A stretch of 64,000 bases of DNA from Strongylocentrotus droebachiensis (lineage: Eukaryota > Echinodermata > Echinoidea > Camarodonta > Strongylocentrotidae). The notes under the pieces were generated by a model that had not been told where the DNA came from, made no database searches, and worked only from the letters and a program-made list of their open reading frames with translations. How positions within the stretch are numbered: the stretch's first letter is position 1; each line of letters opens with the position of its first letter. Below are positions 51,426 through 60,598 of the stretch, one piece after another. A program made the position numbers and the translations under genes. Where the stretch lies: contig JAVYIG010000893.1 in assembly GCA_035222895.1 (NCBI GenBank), positions 248,001 to 312,000 on the forward strand, written 5' to 3'.

Positions 51426-54313
51426 CCTCTATCCACTCTTTCTTCTCTCTATCCTCATCCTCAAATCGCTTTCTCTTTTACTATCTTGCATTCACCCTCC
51501 CTATAACTCTCTCTGTCTCTCTCCCTCTCACTAACTCTCTCTCCCTTTGTTCAACATCTACAGAGCGATGCTATCAAACTATCTCCTTCAATGCTATGAA
51601 ATAAAACAACCTGCAAATCTATCAAATCCGAGAACACCATACGGTACAGTATTTGTTTGTGTGTTCTGGTTTGTATAACTTACGTTGAAAAGTGATGTTT
51701 TATGTAAGATGGATTGTATCTCTCTCTCTCTCTTTCAGCCATATCACATTGCATCAAAACAGGCGATAGAAGCCGCACATCAATTACGATGCAACTCTCC
51801 CGCTCTTGCAATCGACTGGAGGCTATTGGTATGATCAAACTTCCTGGGAAAGAATCATTTGGCTCGGGATGGACAAAGTATCTACTCAATTTTGCAGTAA
51901 TAAAATTCACTTTGCCCCAACATTATAAACAGTCATTTTGACAATGACCCAGAAAAAAAAGGGTTACATACATTATGTAGTGTCAAATGAAGTGCATGGG
52001 TAGGACTGCTTCCTGAGAGCCTCATTGAGTACCATACAGTGTTATTTCCCTTAAATAATTGTCACATTTGGGTAGGGGAAATAGTAGATTTGAATTTTGC
52101 AATATGCTGCCACTTTTCAGGAATTTAATGCTCAGTTTCAATTTTAGAATTCCAGACATCAAATGACACGTGACCATGCAAGTAGCAACACATACATATT
52201 TTCACTCTATTTTCCACTCTTCAGAGGTCACATCAATGATCACTCAACATTAAAATGGGTACAACGAAAAATAGGATGTGGATAACATCAGCTCAAGAAA
52301 GTAATGGAAAATGTACAAATAAAATGAAATATAATATTAGCCCAACTAAAAATTGAATTTTATCCTAGATAAAGGGTTCCTTTTGTATATATGTACATAT
52401 CTACCCTGGGGAGTGTTTCTCAAAGGCTAAGATCGACTTTAAGTTGGACTTTAATAACTATGGCAGGTTGTTCATGCCATTATTTTCTCTCATCATTTAC
52501 TGGCATTTGTTTCTCAAGGGTCGTACCAATCGTGGTCACAAATCTACAGAATTTACATTTTTTTATATTATCTAAAGATCATAATGGTGAGAGCAAACGG
52601 TAGCATGAACGGCCTACCATAAAGTCGATCTTAGTCTTTGTGAAACACTCCCCTGGTTGCACGGGACAACATAAAATGGGTACAATGAAGAAATAGGATA
52701 TGGAAATGCACACACCTGTATCAAATGAATAATAATAATCAAACACAAAAAAGTGTAATTTCATCCTTGATAAAAGGTTCTTTTAAATGTCTAACCCTAG
52801 TTGCAAAAAATTGGTACGATGAACAAAACAAGGGCAATAATGGAAAATGCCCATTATCAAATGAATAATGATAACCTGAAACAAGAAAAGGTGCAATTTT
52901 ATCCTCGAAAGTACTTTAAACAAAAAAATCACATACCTGCACTGGTATCCGTTGCCATGTTGGTCTTGCATAGTAAAGTACTGCCCACTCAGGTTGGGCG
53001 GTTCATGTCTTGCTATATCAGAGACCTCGGTGTTATACTGGACATTGAGGCCAAGTTTGGTTGTGTAGTCATTCAGGTACCTGACGTAGGTGTCTGCATC
53101 AGGGAAGAACTCCTTGGAGTAGTGCCTGGAAGAGAATCAAGGAATGACAGTTAACTTTCTTTAAAGTGGGACTACACTGCTTGTAGCTACTTGCGTCAAG
53201 AAACATAAAGCTAAAGTAATATCAGTCTTGAGAGGGAGCTATACAACATAACAAGTTTATTATTCACAATTTCATTACTTAAGACTCGATTTCAACCGTG
53301 ACAACGATCATTGAATATTTTAAAATTGCATATACATGTATGCATCCAATATGTTCATCTGAACCAAATTCATGACCCTATACCAAAACTTTGTATTACC
53401 TTTAACTACTTTTTTTCTGAAATTAATAACAAAGGTATTGAGCAATAATAATAACAGCATTCAAAAGAACCCAATCTTTCAACCAAACAATGACCATATG
53501 TTACATGTATGCTTCATGTACAGGTGTACCTGCCAATTCTAAAATGCGCAGTACTTTCCACATAAAACATTTTCTTGGACAATTTTCAAAAAGGGAAAGA
53601 TTCATCTCTTTTTTTCTTTCTATTTCTAATACAAATTGGCTGAACTTGAAAATATTATGTAAGGAAGATACATGTACTGTACTCTTACTACATGAGTATT
53701 AAAATTGTCACCATCTATAACATATTTTCCTGAATATATTTTGCACAGTAAATGTTCATCTCTTTTTCTATTTCTTCCAAATAAGTAGAGCTTGAGAGGA
53801 CAAAGAAAGATGTACATGAACTAGACTTCATGAGTAAACTCTCATCACCCCTGAAGTATGGAATTCTATACCAGATTTTCTTTAGCAAATCTATAAAAAG
53901 GAAACACATGTCTCTTTTTACTTTCTTTTTTCCGCAGAAATTTAGCAGAACTTGATAAAAACGAAAGGAGGGTGTACTTACTTCATGAGTAAACTTTCAT
54001 CATCACTAAGAAGAGAATTCCAGTCATGTCTCATATTGAACTCTTTGTTTGTCTTTCCTGTGTGTCTCTTGTTGATGCTGATCAGCTTCCGATGGCGGGG
54101 GTAGGTGTTGAAAAATGACCCGCTCATGTTTGCTTTCTCAAAAATGACATAATTGCGCCCCGCCCTCTCCAAGAAGAACCCCATCTGCAAGCCTGAGGGA
54201 CCCGCCCCGACGACGCAATAGTTCCATTTTTGTGCCGACGATTCTTCGGTGAGGTACGCTGGGATGAGGAAAGTACATAATAGAAATGGGAGAATCATCT
54301 GAAGAAAAGCCAT
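39284..54313 (-). CDS. FOXRED2: FAD-dependent oxidoreductase domain protein 2 (ERFAD)
   Basis: Nine coding exons (54313-53982, 53125-52937, 46609-46358, 44934-44695, 43838-43669, 42384-42219, 41504-41377, 40638-40425, 39482-39284) splice in phase into 629 aa. Residues 1-~21 are a signal peptide. GAGPSG (36-41) is the FAD-binding Rossmann motif and GRGNSA (218-223) the second dinucleotide-binding motif. [28 protein letters not shown] and HHFVEDFLT are near-identical to vertebrate FOXRED2. The human protein is an ER-lumenal flavoprotein that works with SEL1L and ERdj5 in ER-associated degradation. Start: first ATG before the signal peptide, just after a likely 5'UTR acceptor. Odd: human FOXRED2 is ~684 aa and ends in KEEL; this copy ends HMTWF* with no KDEL-like signal, next to a MITE. 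Introns are crowded with mobile elements and partial copies of exon edges. Confidence 0.96.
39551..39706. mobile_element. Tc1/mariner-like MITE with 21-bp flanking direct repeat
   Basis: Termini CAGTCAAACCTG and CAGGTTTGACTG are inverted and bordered by TA, as in mariner-type MITEs. A diverged internal repeat (ACCTGTCTACAAAGG) occurs twice. The bases at 39530-39550 and 39707-39727 (TAGTTCTACAATATTTATGT plus A) are identical over 21 bp and flank the element. It lies in FOXRED2 intron 8. Confidence 0.8.
40196..40321. mobile_element. TTTCACAAAGCC-family MITE, copy 3
   Basis: GTTTCACAAAGAC and GTTTTGTGAAAC termini with the same body (AACCAATCAGAAGCAAGGAT). An 18-base C-run abuts the right end. 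In FOXRED2 intron 8. Confidence 0.85.
40425..40638 (-). CDS. FOXRED2: FOXRED2 coding exon 8
   Basis: Acceptor TCACACCTAG|GCGC, donor ACAAG|GTATTA. Encodes [15 protein letters not shown] and [16 protein letters not shown]. Confidence 0.95.
41045..41340. repeat. FOXRED2: (GA)n tract beside FOXRED2 exon 7
   Basis: About 295 bp of purine-rich repeat in intron 7, starting 37 bp past the exon 7 donor; the transcript strand is CU-rich. Confidence 0.88.
41377..41504 (-). CDS. FOXRED2: FOXRED2 coding exon 7
   Basis: Acceptor CTCTCCAG|GGAC, donor TTCAG|GTGAGA. Encodes [15 protein letters not shown] and [14 protein letters not shown] tract begins 30-40 bp beyond the donor. Confidence 0.95.
42028..42194. 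mobile_element. TTAA-flanked short element, copy 1
   Basis: TTAA borders AGCCTGTCTGTACTAGTTTG on the left and GAAGTGCAGTGGGACT on the right. The central AAGGTCACTGACAGGTGGTT and TTATCTCATCAAATCAGCTC are found inverted at 46902-47088. It sits 25 bp from FOXRED2 exon 6. Confidence 0.75.
42219..42384 (-). CDS. FOXRED2: FOXRED2 coding exon 6
   Basis: Acceptor GTTGTACAG|CCC, donor CATAA|GTATGC. Encodes [17 protein letters not shown] and [20 protein letters not shown]. Confidence 0.95.
42750..43635. mobile_element. GGGGAAGCCCACC-ended element in intron 5
   Basis: Left end AGGGGAAGCCCACCCTG (preceded by TTAA) and right end CTGGTGGCCTTCCCC form a ~15-bp imperfect inverted repeat. The start continues GATATCAAGTTGGCTTTAAT, which is also found at ~57665 and in diverged form at ~56365. 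The right end is ~33 bp from the exon 5 donor. No transposase frame. Confidence 0.6.
43669..43838 (-). CDS. FOXRED2: FOXRED2 coding exon 5
   Basis: Acceptor ATCTCTGTAG|TTC, donor TACAA|GTAAAT. Encodes the [20 protein letters not shown] segment, which closes the FAD-binding fold. The acceptor choice is set by phase; an AG eight bases further in would break the frame. Confidence 0.93.
43850..44290. repeat. Degenerate GTTAGGGTTAGTGTTA repeats with a tRNA-like box B
   Basis: GGGTTAGTGTAAGGGTTAAT-type repeats at 43860-43895 and 44160-44290 resemble degenerate telomere-like minisatellite. Between them GGGTTTGAACCCATGACCTC (about 44114-44133) contains an inverted box-B-like sequence, suggesting a minus-strand tRNA-derived SINE fragment. 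Confidence 0.6.
43895..43941 (-). pseudogene. FOXRED2: Partial duplicate of the FOXRED2 exon 5 acceptor end
   Basis: Repeats the 5' edge of exon 5 (43803-43848) 92 bp upstream in the gene: GTCCGTTTCTTCGACCCTGG, then GTGCTGTAGAACTA. It keeps a TATAG acceptor and in-frame codons [12 protein letters not shown] but has no donor. Confidence 0.8.
44695..44934 (-). CDS. FOXRED2: FOXRED2 coding exon 4
   Basis: Acceptor GGATCCATCCAG|A (in part), donor GAAAA|GTAAGT. Encodes [20 protein letters not shown] through [12 protein letters not shown]. Confidence 0.95.
45520..45575. repeat. Short dispersed repeat
   Basis: TTTACCCAGGGTAGCC followed by GAGGGCCCTGCA resembles TTTACCCACGGTAGCC and GCGGGCCCTGCA at 43967-44020. 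Two diverged copies of one interspersed element. Confidence 0.55.
45708..46249. mobile_element. piggyBac-like non-autonomous element
   Basis: CCCTTACTGTACTGGG at the left and CCCAGTACAGTAAGGG at the right are perfect inverse complements. Each is bordered by TTAA (45704-45707, 46250-46253). TTAA duplication plus CCCTT termini is the piggyBac hallmark. Inner CCTGGGAGGCC / GCCTCCCAGG also pairs, next to a G20 run at about 45721. No transposase frame. In FOXRED2 intron 3. Confidence 0.87.
46358..46609 (-). CDS. FOXRED2: FOXRED2 coding exon 3
   Basis: Acceptor TCTATACAG|A, donor CTGAG|GTATGT. Encodes VMVISTG, the GRGNSA motif and THYVGDLR. It follows a 6.3-kb intron. Confidence 0.95.
46741..46903 (-). 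pseudogene. FOXRED2: Partial duplicate of the FOXRED2 exon 3 acceptor end
   Basis: A 175-bp tandem duplication: 46566-46740 (real exon 3 start plus intron) is repeated at 46741-46903. The copy keeps TCTATACAG and in-frame codons [18 protein letters not shown] but has no donor. Confidence 0.88.
46902..47088. mobile_element. TTAA-flanked short element, copy 2 (inverted)
   Basis: TTAA borders AGTGAGACTGCACTACTTGT and the ACTAGTACAGATGGGCT end. It is the inverted counterpart of 42028-42194. It abuts the exon 3 duplicate, whose final CCTTTAA supplies the left TTAA. Confidence 0.75.
47340..48030. repeat. Purine and pyrimidine tracts around a GC-richer core
   Basis: GA repeats (47340-47465), a less biased core (47480-47800), then CT repeats (47845-48030). 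CTTCAAGATGATG followed by CCAGTGTTAAGAGATGTA occurs at both 47702 and 48029. The core has an open minus-strand frame with two Cys pairs (CRCC, CNRC) that I cannot assign. In FOXRED2 intron 2. Confidence 0.6.
48178..48715. repeat. AACAAAGAATAACATAAG minisatellite
   Basis: About a dozen degenerate copies of a ~35-45-bp unit with AAACAAAGAATAACATAAG, then AGAAAGTGATAGAA. Purine-rich plus strand. Confidence 0.88.
48720..50770. other. FOXRED2 intron 2, no exon seen
   Basis: No coding exon recognised. An AGG/GAA purine patch lies at 49825-49865. The rest is AT-rich. Confidence 0.45.
50771..51180. mobile_element. ~410-bp near-perfect foldback element
   Basis: Two ~200-base arms are inverse complements about a centre at ~50974. 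Examples are CTCAGTGTTATATGCTCTGG / CCAGAGCATATAACACTGAG, CCAATTGAATATGTTAAATA / TATTTAACATATTCAATTGG, and ACGTCATAAAAATCTATTTT / AAAATAGATTTTTGATGACA. The loop is only a few bases. In an intronic transcript this would form a long double-stranded hairpin. Confidence 0.9.
51205..51555. repeat. (CT)n pyrimidine tract
   Basis: About 350 bp of CT/CCCT repeat directly after the foldback element and a C-run. Confidence 0.9.
52253..52925. repeat. FOXRED2: Degenerate ~125-bp tandem repeat next to FOXRED2 exon 2
   Basis: Three copies share ATGGGTACAA(C/T)GAA(A/G), then AAATAGGAT(A/G)TGG, and end with ATAAAGGGTTCCTTTT-like sequence: 52253-52390, 52672-52795 and 52801-52925. The third copy runs to within 12 bp of the exon 2 donor. 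The MITE at 52405-52655 splits copies one and two. Confidence 0.75.
52405..52655. mobile_element. MITE with GGGGAGTGTTTC ends
   Basis: GGGGAGTGTTTCTCAAAG with CTAAGATCGACTTTA on the left pairs with TAAAGTCGATCTTAG and CTTTGTGAAACACTCCCC on the right. CATGCCATT / AGCATGAACGG also roughly pairs. Non-coding. Confidence 0.8.
52937..53125 (-). CDS. FOXRED2: FOXRED2 coding exon 2
   Basis: Acceptor CTCTTCCAG|GCAC, donor TGCAG|GTATGT. Encodes [19 protein letters not shown] through DQHGNGYQC. Confidence 0.95.
53165..53401. mobile_element. Chimeric TTAA-flanked element
   Basis: The left end (AGTGGGACTACACTGCTTGT) matches the 46902-47088 family. The right end (CCAAAACTTTGTATTACCT) matches the inverted end of the 57221-57659 family. 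TTAA borders both sides (53161-53164, 53402-53405). The left border is 40 bp from the exon 2 acceptor. Confidence 0.65.
53520..53990 (-). repeat. FOXRED2: Tandem copies of the FOXRED2 exon 1 donor edge
   Basis: CATGAGTAAACTTTCATC at the true exon 1 end (53984) recurs as CATGAGTAAACTCTCATC at 53829 and as CATGAGTATT at 53691. The intron part (AGAACTTGATAAAAACGAAA-like, then CATGTCTCTTTTTACTTTC-like) is repeated too. Periods are ~155 and ~138 bp. The middle copy keeps GDESLLMK, but its donor reads GTCTAG instead of GTAAGT. Confidence 0.82.
53982..54313 (-). CDS. FOXRED2: FOXRED2 coding exon 1
   Basis: From [10 protein letters not shown] to SLLMK: signal peptide and FAD motif. Donor ATGAA|GTAAGT. 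An acceptor-like TTTCATTCTAG just upstream of the ATG suggests a preceding non-coding exon. Confidence 0.95.
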
Positions 54314-54559
54314 GATGATGTTCAGTTCACTGGCAAGCAGCCAGCTAGAATGAAATCAATTTGTTAAATCCTTGAGAGATATATAACCGTTTGGTTACGA
54401 CCATATGTTTGTAATCGCTCTGGTGTCCTAGAAGAATACCAGCAAGACTGATCACAATATGATGAATGGCTGGAAGTATTGATATCTATCTCATGCAAGG
54501 ATCCAGGCAAGTTCCTTATTGTATCAAATCAAAATGAAATATGATGCATGTTCTACCAC

Positions 54560-55080
54560 GGGTATATTCTCTCTCTTGGGGAAATGTATGTTGTTGCCAT
54601 TGAATGTTTCCCCAAGTCGAAAATCAAATCAAACCTCCTGCATAGATGGGTAGCAGTCTTCTGGAACGAATAACCGGAGACACTGCGCATGTCTCTGTGC
54701 GACTGTGCATGTGTGTTTGGAGAGCGATTTGTTTTACCCGCTCCTGTGAGCGTGAAATGACTGTTTGTCGAAGCGCCGCACAGCTGTGCGTCGGTGGACT
54801 CCTCTCTCCTCAATTATGGATGCAGCGGAGCGTCCACGCACCGTCCTCCTCGGCAAGCCTTGCGTAAACTCTCCCCCGCCGGGATGCGCTCCTCCTGTAT
54901 GCTCCGACACTGTTTAAAACCCGAGACGGACCGTTGATGAATAATTGATGACGAGTGGGTGAGGATAACATCTCAATGCAACCTGCCGTGGGGGACGTTA
55001 CCGGACGACTCGGATCAGGAAAGAAGACACCGCTCGTTGTCAGTCCATGCATGCACTGATTTTGTGCGCAATTACATGTA
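54560..55080 (-). promoter_or_regulatory. FOXRED2: Probable FOXRED2 promoter/5'UTR region
   Basis: GC-richer, CpG-bearing sequence about 250-770 bp upstream of the start codon, unlike the AT-rich surroundings. A non-coding first exon probably lies here, since the ATG exon follows an acceptor-like site. A donor such as CAGGAG|GTTTGA near 54633 is possible but weak. No TATA box identified. Confidence 0.45.
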
Positions 55081-55084
55081 ATCC

Positions 55085-57210
55085 TCCGCGTGCAAGAAGC
55101 AGGGCTACATGATCCGTTTACAGATTAATGACTTGTGTTTTTACCACTCACTTCACTCGACGGCACATGCTGTCTTGTAGGTGTCAATTTTAAATTGAGA
55201 CGTGGTTGGGTTCGTCCATGAATACTGATGACTAGATGCACTTTGTAGTATAAACCTGTAAGAAAAATAACATATCATACATGTAGATTAATCATTTTTC
55301 TCAAACACAAGGATCACTGAGACTTACAGGTACTTGCAGTTATCATTTGAGAAATATGATGTCATTTAATTTCATGAGCTGAGGGATTAAAACTTGAAAT
55401 GGAACTCGGTAAAAAAAATCTGAATGAATATAAACACTCAAAAGAACAAACATTAATTTTAAATAATCTTTTAAATTTAATCTTTAAGTAGAAGAAGAAG
55501 AAAAAGTCCCTTTTGTAATACATGTACATCTAGTTTATAATTGTACCACATTGTTTCTAAGGCTTCGGCTTCAAAGTGGGAACACAGGTCTGCATTCTAA
55601 ATACCATCATACATGAACATGGGTTGGGTTGCATTGCAATATTTCCAAAAAATGGAATTGAAAGCAATCCTTAAACATTCAATGCTTACTCATAAAGTGT
55701 CAATACGCAGTAGCCACTAAAAAGGGAAAGGCCTTAACCCCACATTCCAAATTTTAAAAAAAAGAATGCACATACTTTGTTTCTTTAAAAAAAAAATTAC
55801 AGTGAATATACAAGTAATCGATCTCAACAATATCTTTATTACCGTTCATGAATTCATGCTTTTTTCCCCAATAATATAGCTTCATGTAGACACAGCCAAT
55901 GCCTAACAGCAAAGGATGTTATTTCAGCATTAGGATGTGTCTGTATAAAAACTATTAATTAATTTTGCATCACTCTACTGAGTATTGAACAGGAAATGGC
56001 CATCGCTTCAAGATATTTTTTTGTAAATATGGGAAGTTTTTTGGGGAAGAAGGGTGAATTCCTCAGTGCATTCGATCTGCCCACGACCAGGATATGAAAT
56101 AAGCACCTGCTTTAATGTTTGATGAAGGGGAGGTGTGAAGTGGCACAGCCTTGTCCCATAGGTAATGTCTGCAGAGGGGTACCCCCTTTCACACACGGAA
56201 AACTAAATGTACATACATGTATATGTAATCTGATAAATGATAAGTCTGCAGTTCTATACATGTTTATATATGCGAGTGATTGGTCTATATAAATTGTTTC
56301 AATGTAAACAAGCCACCCTAATGAAACTCAAATAGATAAAAAGTTACATGTAATGAAGCATTTTAAAGGGAAATCCAACCCAAATAGACAACTACTCTAT
56401 TAAAAGAAAGCAAAAAAAAAATCAGAGAAGCAAACTGATGAAAGTTTCAATTAAATCTGACTAATGTAAGAAAGTTATGATTTTTTGAAAGTTATAATCA
56501 CTATACTGTACGTATGGGTACTTCAAATTGGTTGAAGCGGTAATGTCAATGTGATGTAGTGCCGGACTACTTTCCCATCTGTTCCAACATACAAAATGAC
56601 TAAAATTATTTTGTTTTCCCCAAAAATGTATGGCTGAGGAGGGTCTGGTCTTTTTAGAGGACCTACAATGTATATAAAAATATGCCATCTACAAGAAAAA
56701 CAGAAATTAATGATATTGTTATACATGGCAAATGGGAGATAAATCCACGTCCTACACAGGCGCGTACGCAGGGGGGGGGTTTGGGGGGTTAAACCCCCCC
56801 CTTTGGTAATTTTTTGTGTGTAAACCCCCCCCAAAACCCCCTAAAACCCCCCCCTAAAAAAAAGTTATTCCCATGACCGACCTAAAAAAGGTGACCTTAC
56901 CCCCCCCCCCCAACGGGTCAAAATGTCAAATTTCTTTCTTGTTTTGTAAATACTGATACGGTATCAGTTCTTGCAAGGATGATCTTCATAGCTTCATCAT
57001 TAAATACAGATGGTTTTGCTTTTATATACATTTACAATAATAATTGAGAAAACACCTTTCTATCAGGATATTATGGTACAAGGCCATTGTGAAAAACTTA
57101 GTGATTAAAGCAATGAAAACATTCTTAAGGCAGTGTTTTATTTAAGAACCTAATAAAGGGTTGAACTTCAAATAGTGCAAGAACTTTGCAGTTTTGCACG
57201 CAGCTGCAGA
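55085..57210. other. Intergenic, no gene seen
   Basis: Contains one TTTAAAGGGAAATCCAACCC start (about 56363), probably a truncated TTAA-type element. A GCGTACGCAGG start beside long G- and C-runs lies at 56762-56860. No conserved frame. Confidence 0.45.
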
Positions 57211-57220
57211 TTTCTCTTAA

Positions 57221-57659
57221 AGGTAATACAAAGTTTTGGTATGGGGTGATGAATTTTGTTCAAATTGGAAGCATATGCAATTCTAAAATTGTAAAAAATA
57301 AACTCTTTATGTTGTCTAGCTCCCTCTCTAGGTCAAGATATTAATTAAGCTATAAAACAATGTTTCTTGACTAAAATCGACCAATTAACTACTTCCGTTT
57401 TGGAAATTATATATCACAACTACATATTCTGAGATTTTCATGGTCGCAGCTACCATTGTACGGCCGTAGGCGCTATTTGAACTTTACAAAAATTGACTGG
57501 GAGCACCAGTAAATTTTTATATTCAATTTTTCTCGAAAGCAGAAGTGTTTTAGGGGCTAATTTTTTTAGTGCTTATAATACATTCACAGGGAGAACAAAT
57601 ATATCAAAATTGTGAAGAATCACTCATATCCACCCAATTTTCAAAACTTTGTATTACCT
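57221..57659. mobile_element. TTAA-flanked MITE (AGGTAATACAAAGTTTTG ends)
   Basis: AGGTAATACAAAGTTTTGG and TCAAAACTTTGTATTACCT are inverted and bordered by TTAA. A second element start (ATGAAGTCTATCCTGATTTT) follows immediately, sharing the right TTAA. Confidence 0.82.
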
Positions 57660-58350
57660 TTAAAATGAAGTCTATCCTGATTTTAAGTTGGATTTTATAA
57701 TAGAAGCAGACAAATAAGAGGAACAGCTCAGTGAAACCAATTAAAACCAATTAAAAATAAGAAAGTTATGAATTTTTAAAGGTGTGATTAATCAAACACA
57801 AATATAGTACATGTACATGTAAATGGTCATTTTCACAGTAAAGGGTGTAACTTTTCTCAAACAGGGTCAAAATTTCAAAATATGTTTTCATAATCATTTC
57901 TACTAAAATTAGTACTATAAGTGTCTAAATTATGGATTTTTTTTGGTTCTGGAGCTTAAACTACATGAGAAACCTGGACAAATAATGAACAACTGTGACA
58001 AATATGATAAATTTGAACAAAAACAACATTTTAATTCTATCAACTTAAATGACAACATTTGTTCTCCAAATATAATTCAATTGCAATTTTTCATTTGCTA
58101 TTCTAATGTACTTAAAGGCTTATAAAGCTTTTTTGGTCAAACTTATTTGGTCTTTAAAAAAATTCAATGCGTTTGTCAAATTCAAGATAAAATATGACTT
58201 TGACATTTAATTTTTCAAATTTACCTATCTTCCAAGAGGGGGAGCAAAATACAAATTATTATACAAATACCATTCAGTGAAGGCTAATTACCATGCAAAT
58301 TCCAAAGAAATCGCATTTCAAATGAGGAAGTTGAAAATTTCTCATGTGTG

Positions 58351-58779
58351 TGTTTCGGAGGCTTCAGGTTAACAAAATGCCTGTTTCGGAGGCTTCAATC
58401 ATGTTAACATAAAATGTTGTCCATTACTTAGGTAACATATTAAGAAAAATTCAACTTAAACTGTTAATGATATGTTAAATTACTAATATAACACCTAAAA
58501 CATTTGTTTACAGAGTAAAAATACTTGTTAATATAAAGTATGGTACATGTATGTTACAAATTATCTTTACTTAATACAATGAGTTTTTTGTTCAGTACAC
58601 AAACATTGCAAAGTCACTTAATAGCATCCATGAGGATTTCAAATCTCTGCTGATACTCAGGGAAATATATTGTCAAGTATGTAATTTCCAAGGAAATCAC
58701 TTTTCTCATATCAAAGTTGAAACATTCAGGAAACATATATTGTATAGGATCAGTTCAAAGTAGTGTTTCGGAGGCTTCA
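58351..58779 (+). repeat. Left subterminal TGTTTCGGAGGCTTCA cluster
   Basis: Three exact copies at 58351, 58382 and 58764, all on the plus strand, each followed 1-5 bases later by GTTAAC. Confidence 0.9.
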
Positions 58780-59170
58780 AACATGTTAACACACTATATT
58801 TTCAACTACCAAGGCAATATACAAAGCGAAATTTAACCTTACTTTTGAAGATTCAATAAAATGTTGAACTGAAAGTAAAGTACTTAAAATAATTGTTCAC
58901 ATAGAAACCATTTATGTTAATTCATAGCAATGTATCATTACCCTTCACTTGCGTCTTTGTCATCATTTATTCTTAGTGCAAAGAATTTAATTTCCGCACA
59001 GTGGCTTCCACAAACTTGTTTGTTATGTGTTATAACATTTACATGTACACTGACATTCATATTTTTTAAACCAATAGCATAGTAAGTATTTACAGGTTTT
59101 TGTCCTGGAACACAATTGTGTTCTACTTCTTATTTCAAAGAAATTTATCTGCCAACATGTCCATTTCTCC

Positions 59171-59701
59171 TTAAAAATTATAAAGGTAAGCTCTGCCGGC
59201 TGGGGTAGGGGTCCTGGTTGGTAGAGCCATCTTCTGTATTACATCTTTTTTAGGCTGATGGGCTTCACAGTCCTCTGTAAATTCATACAGACCATTGCTG
59301 TTCCGGCGCATGAATTTGACTTTGACATTGTCATCAATCACAGCTTTTACCTAGTAGCAAAATAAGAATATATAGCAAATACAAACTTTCATTAAAACAC
59401 AGAAAAACAGCTAACAGAATCCATTTCACTTCCTTGAAATATCTCACAGTCCCTTATTTGATTTCATTCACCCTGTTAACTTTGTTCAGTACCACAACAT
59501 CTGCTCATATATATTTTAGAAAGATCTTATTGTCTATGTATTTCTCAAATAAAGAAAGTTGATCCTGTTAAATGTTTTTTAATAATCCAAGATCTAACAT
59601 GGGTAATACTTACGAGAGCCATGAAAACCACCCCATTTGTAGTCCTGCTGCTAGATGAAGGTGCATCAAAATATATGGCCACATAATCGCTCACATTGAT
59701 C
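59171..59701 (-). CDS. Two 3'-terminal exons of an unidentified spliced gene
   Basis: Exon 59701-59614 (acceptor AATTGCAG|G, donor CTC|GTAAGT) encodes INVSDYVAIYFDAPSSSSRT then NGVVFMAL. Exon 59350-59171 (acceptor TGCTACTAG|G) encodes VKAVIDDNVKVKFMRRNSNG, then LYEFTEDCEAH, DVIQKM and PTPAGRAYLYNF, then TAA. The layout (VxDYVA, KVKFMRR, aromatic-FxEDxE, DVIxKM, GRxYxF) resembles a small C-terminal domain of many lineage-specific invertebrate proteins, often linked to mobile elements; that resemblance is from memory and unproven. Upstream exons were not found; the first exon here begins with one base of a split codon. It lies at the centre of the 4.5-kb element. Confidence 0.6.
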
Positions 59702-60114
59702 CTGCAATTGGAGAAGAAAATAGGAAATTAGCAGTTTGTACTGCACAGAACAATGTTAATACATATATCTGAGCTTGGACACTAAAAAACAATCATTTTG
59801 TTTGTGCATTACATAATAATTTATTATTTATCCATGTGTTGTTTAAGAATTAGTTTAGAAGTCTATACGGGCACCATCACTAAGGATGCTTAATGTGTAC
59901 ATTACACAAACCTTTAGGTACTAATTAATGACAGACTTGTTTTTATCTGTTTTGACCATGGATTTGCAGGAATAACCTGTTCAAAATTGTAATTTGTACA
60001 AGGATTTCATTCCTTATTACTAGTTTACCATTGTGCATAGCCATAGACCTGTTTATGTACACACATGTATATCAGGAGTCTAATTTAAACATTTGGTACT
60101 GAGGCAAACCTTAA

Positions 60115-60598
60115 AGGTCAGGTGACATCCAAATATAAGTTGATCCATGTTTATGTGCAGGGCCGTATACAACTCATAATTTGTTATAAATATATTTCAT
60201 AGATTTTTAAATATTTTACAATAATTTTCTCAGACCTGCTAAGCTCCACCCTAAATAAATGCTCCAGATTTCATTCATCTATCTGTTAATCATTAGTGAC
60301 CTAACAAGAGAAATTGTTATGTAACTTTCTCCAGCTCAGCACATGCTCACAAATACCTCCACGTTACCTTTCTTTTCCTGGTGATGCTACACCACTTCTG
60401 ACATAGCAACTCATATGTTGGTATTGTATGGTCTATTGTAAACAGGTGATCAGCTCTGGTTAAGCTATTACACATACCACCGTCTCTTGTTAGCTCACTA
60501 ATGATTTACAGATGATGTCACAAGATGAATGAGATTTGGAGCATTTTTCTAGGCTGCACATCAACAGGAATCAAACTATATTTGGATGTCACCGACCT
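60115..60598. mobile_element. TTAA-flanked MITE nested in the 4.5-kb element
   Basis: AGGTCAGGTGACATCCAAAT and ATTTGGATGTCACCGACCT are inverted with one gap/mismatch and bordered by TTAA at 60111-60114 and 60599-60602. Non-coding. Confidence 0.82.
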
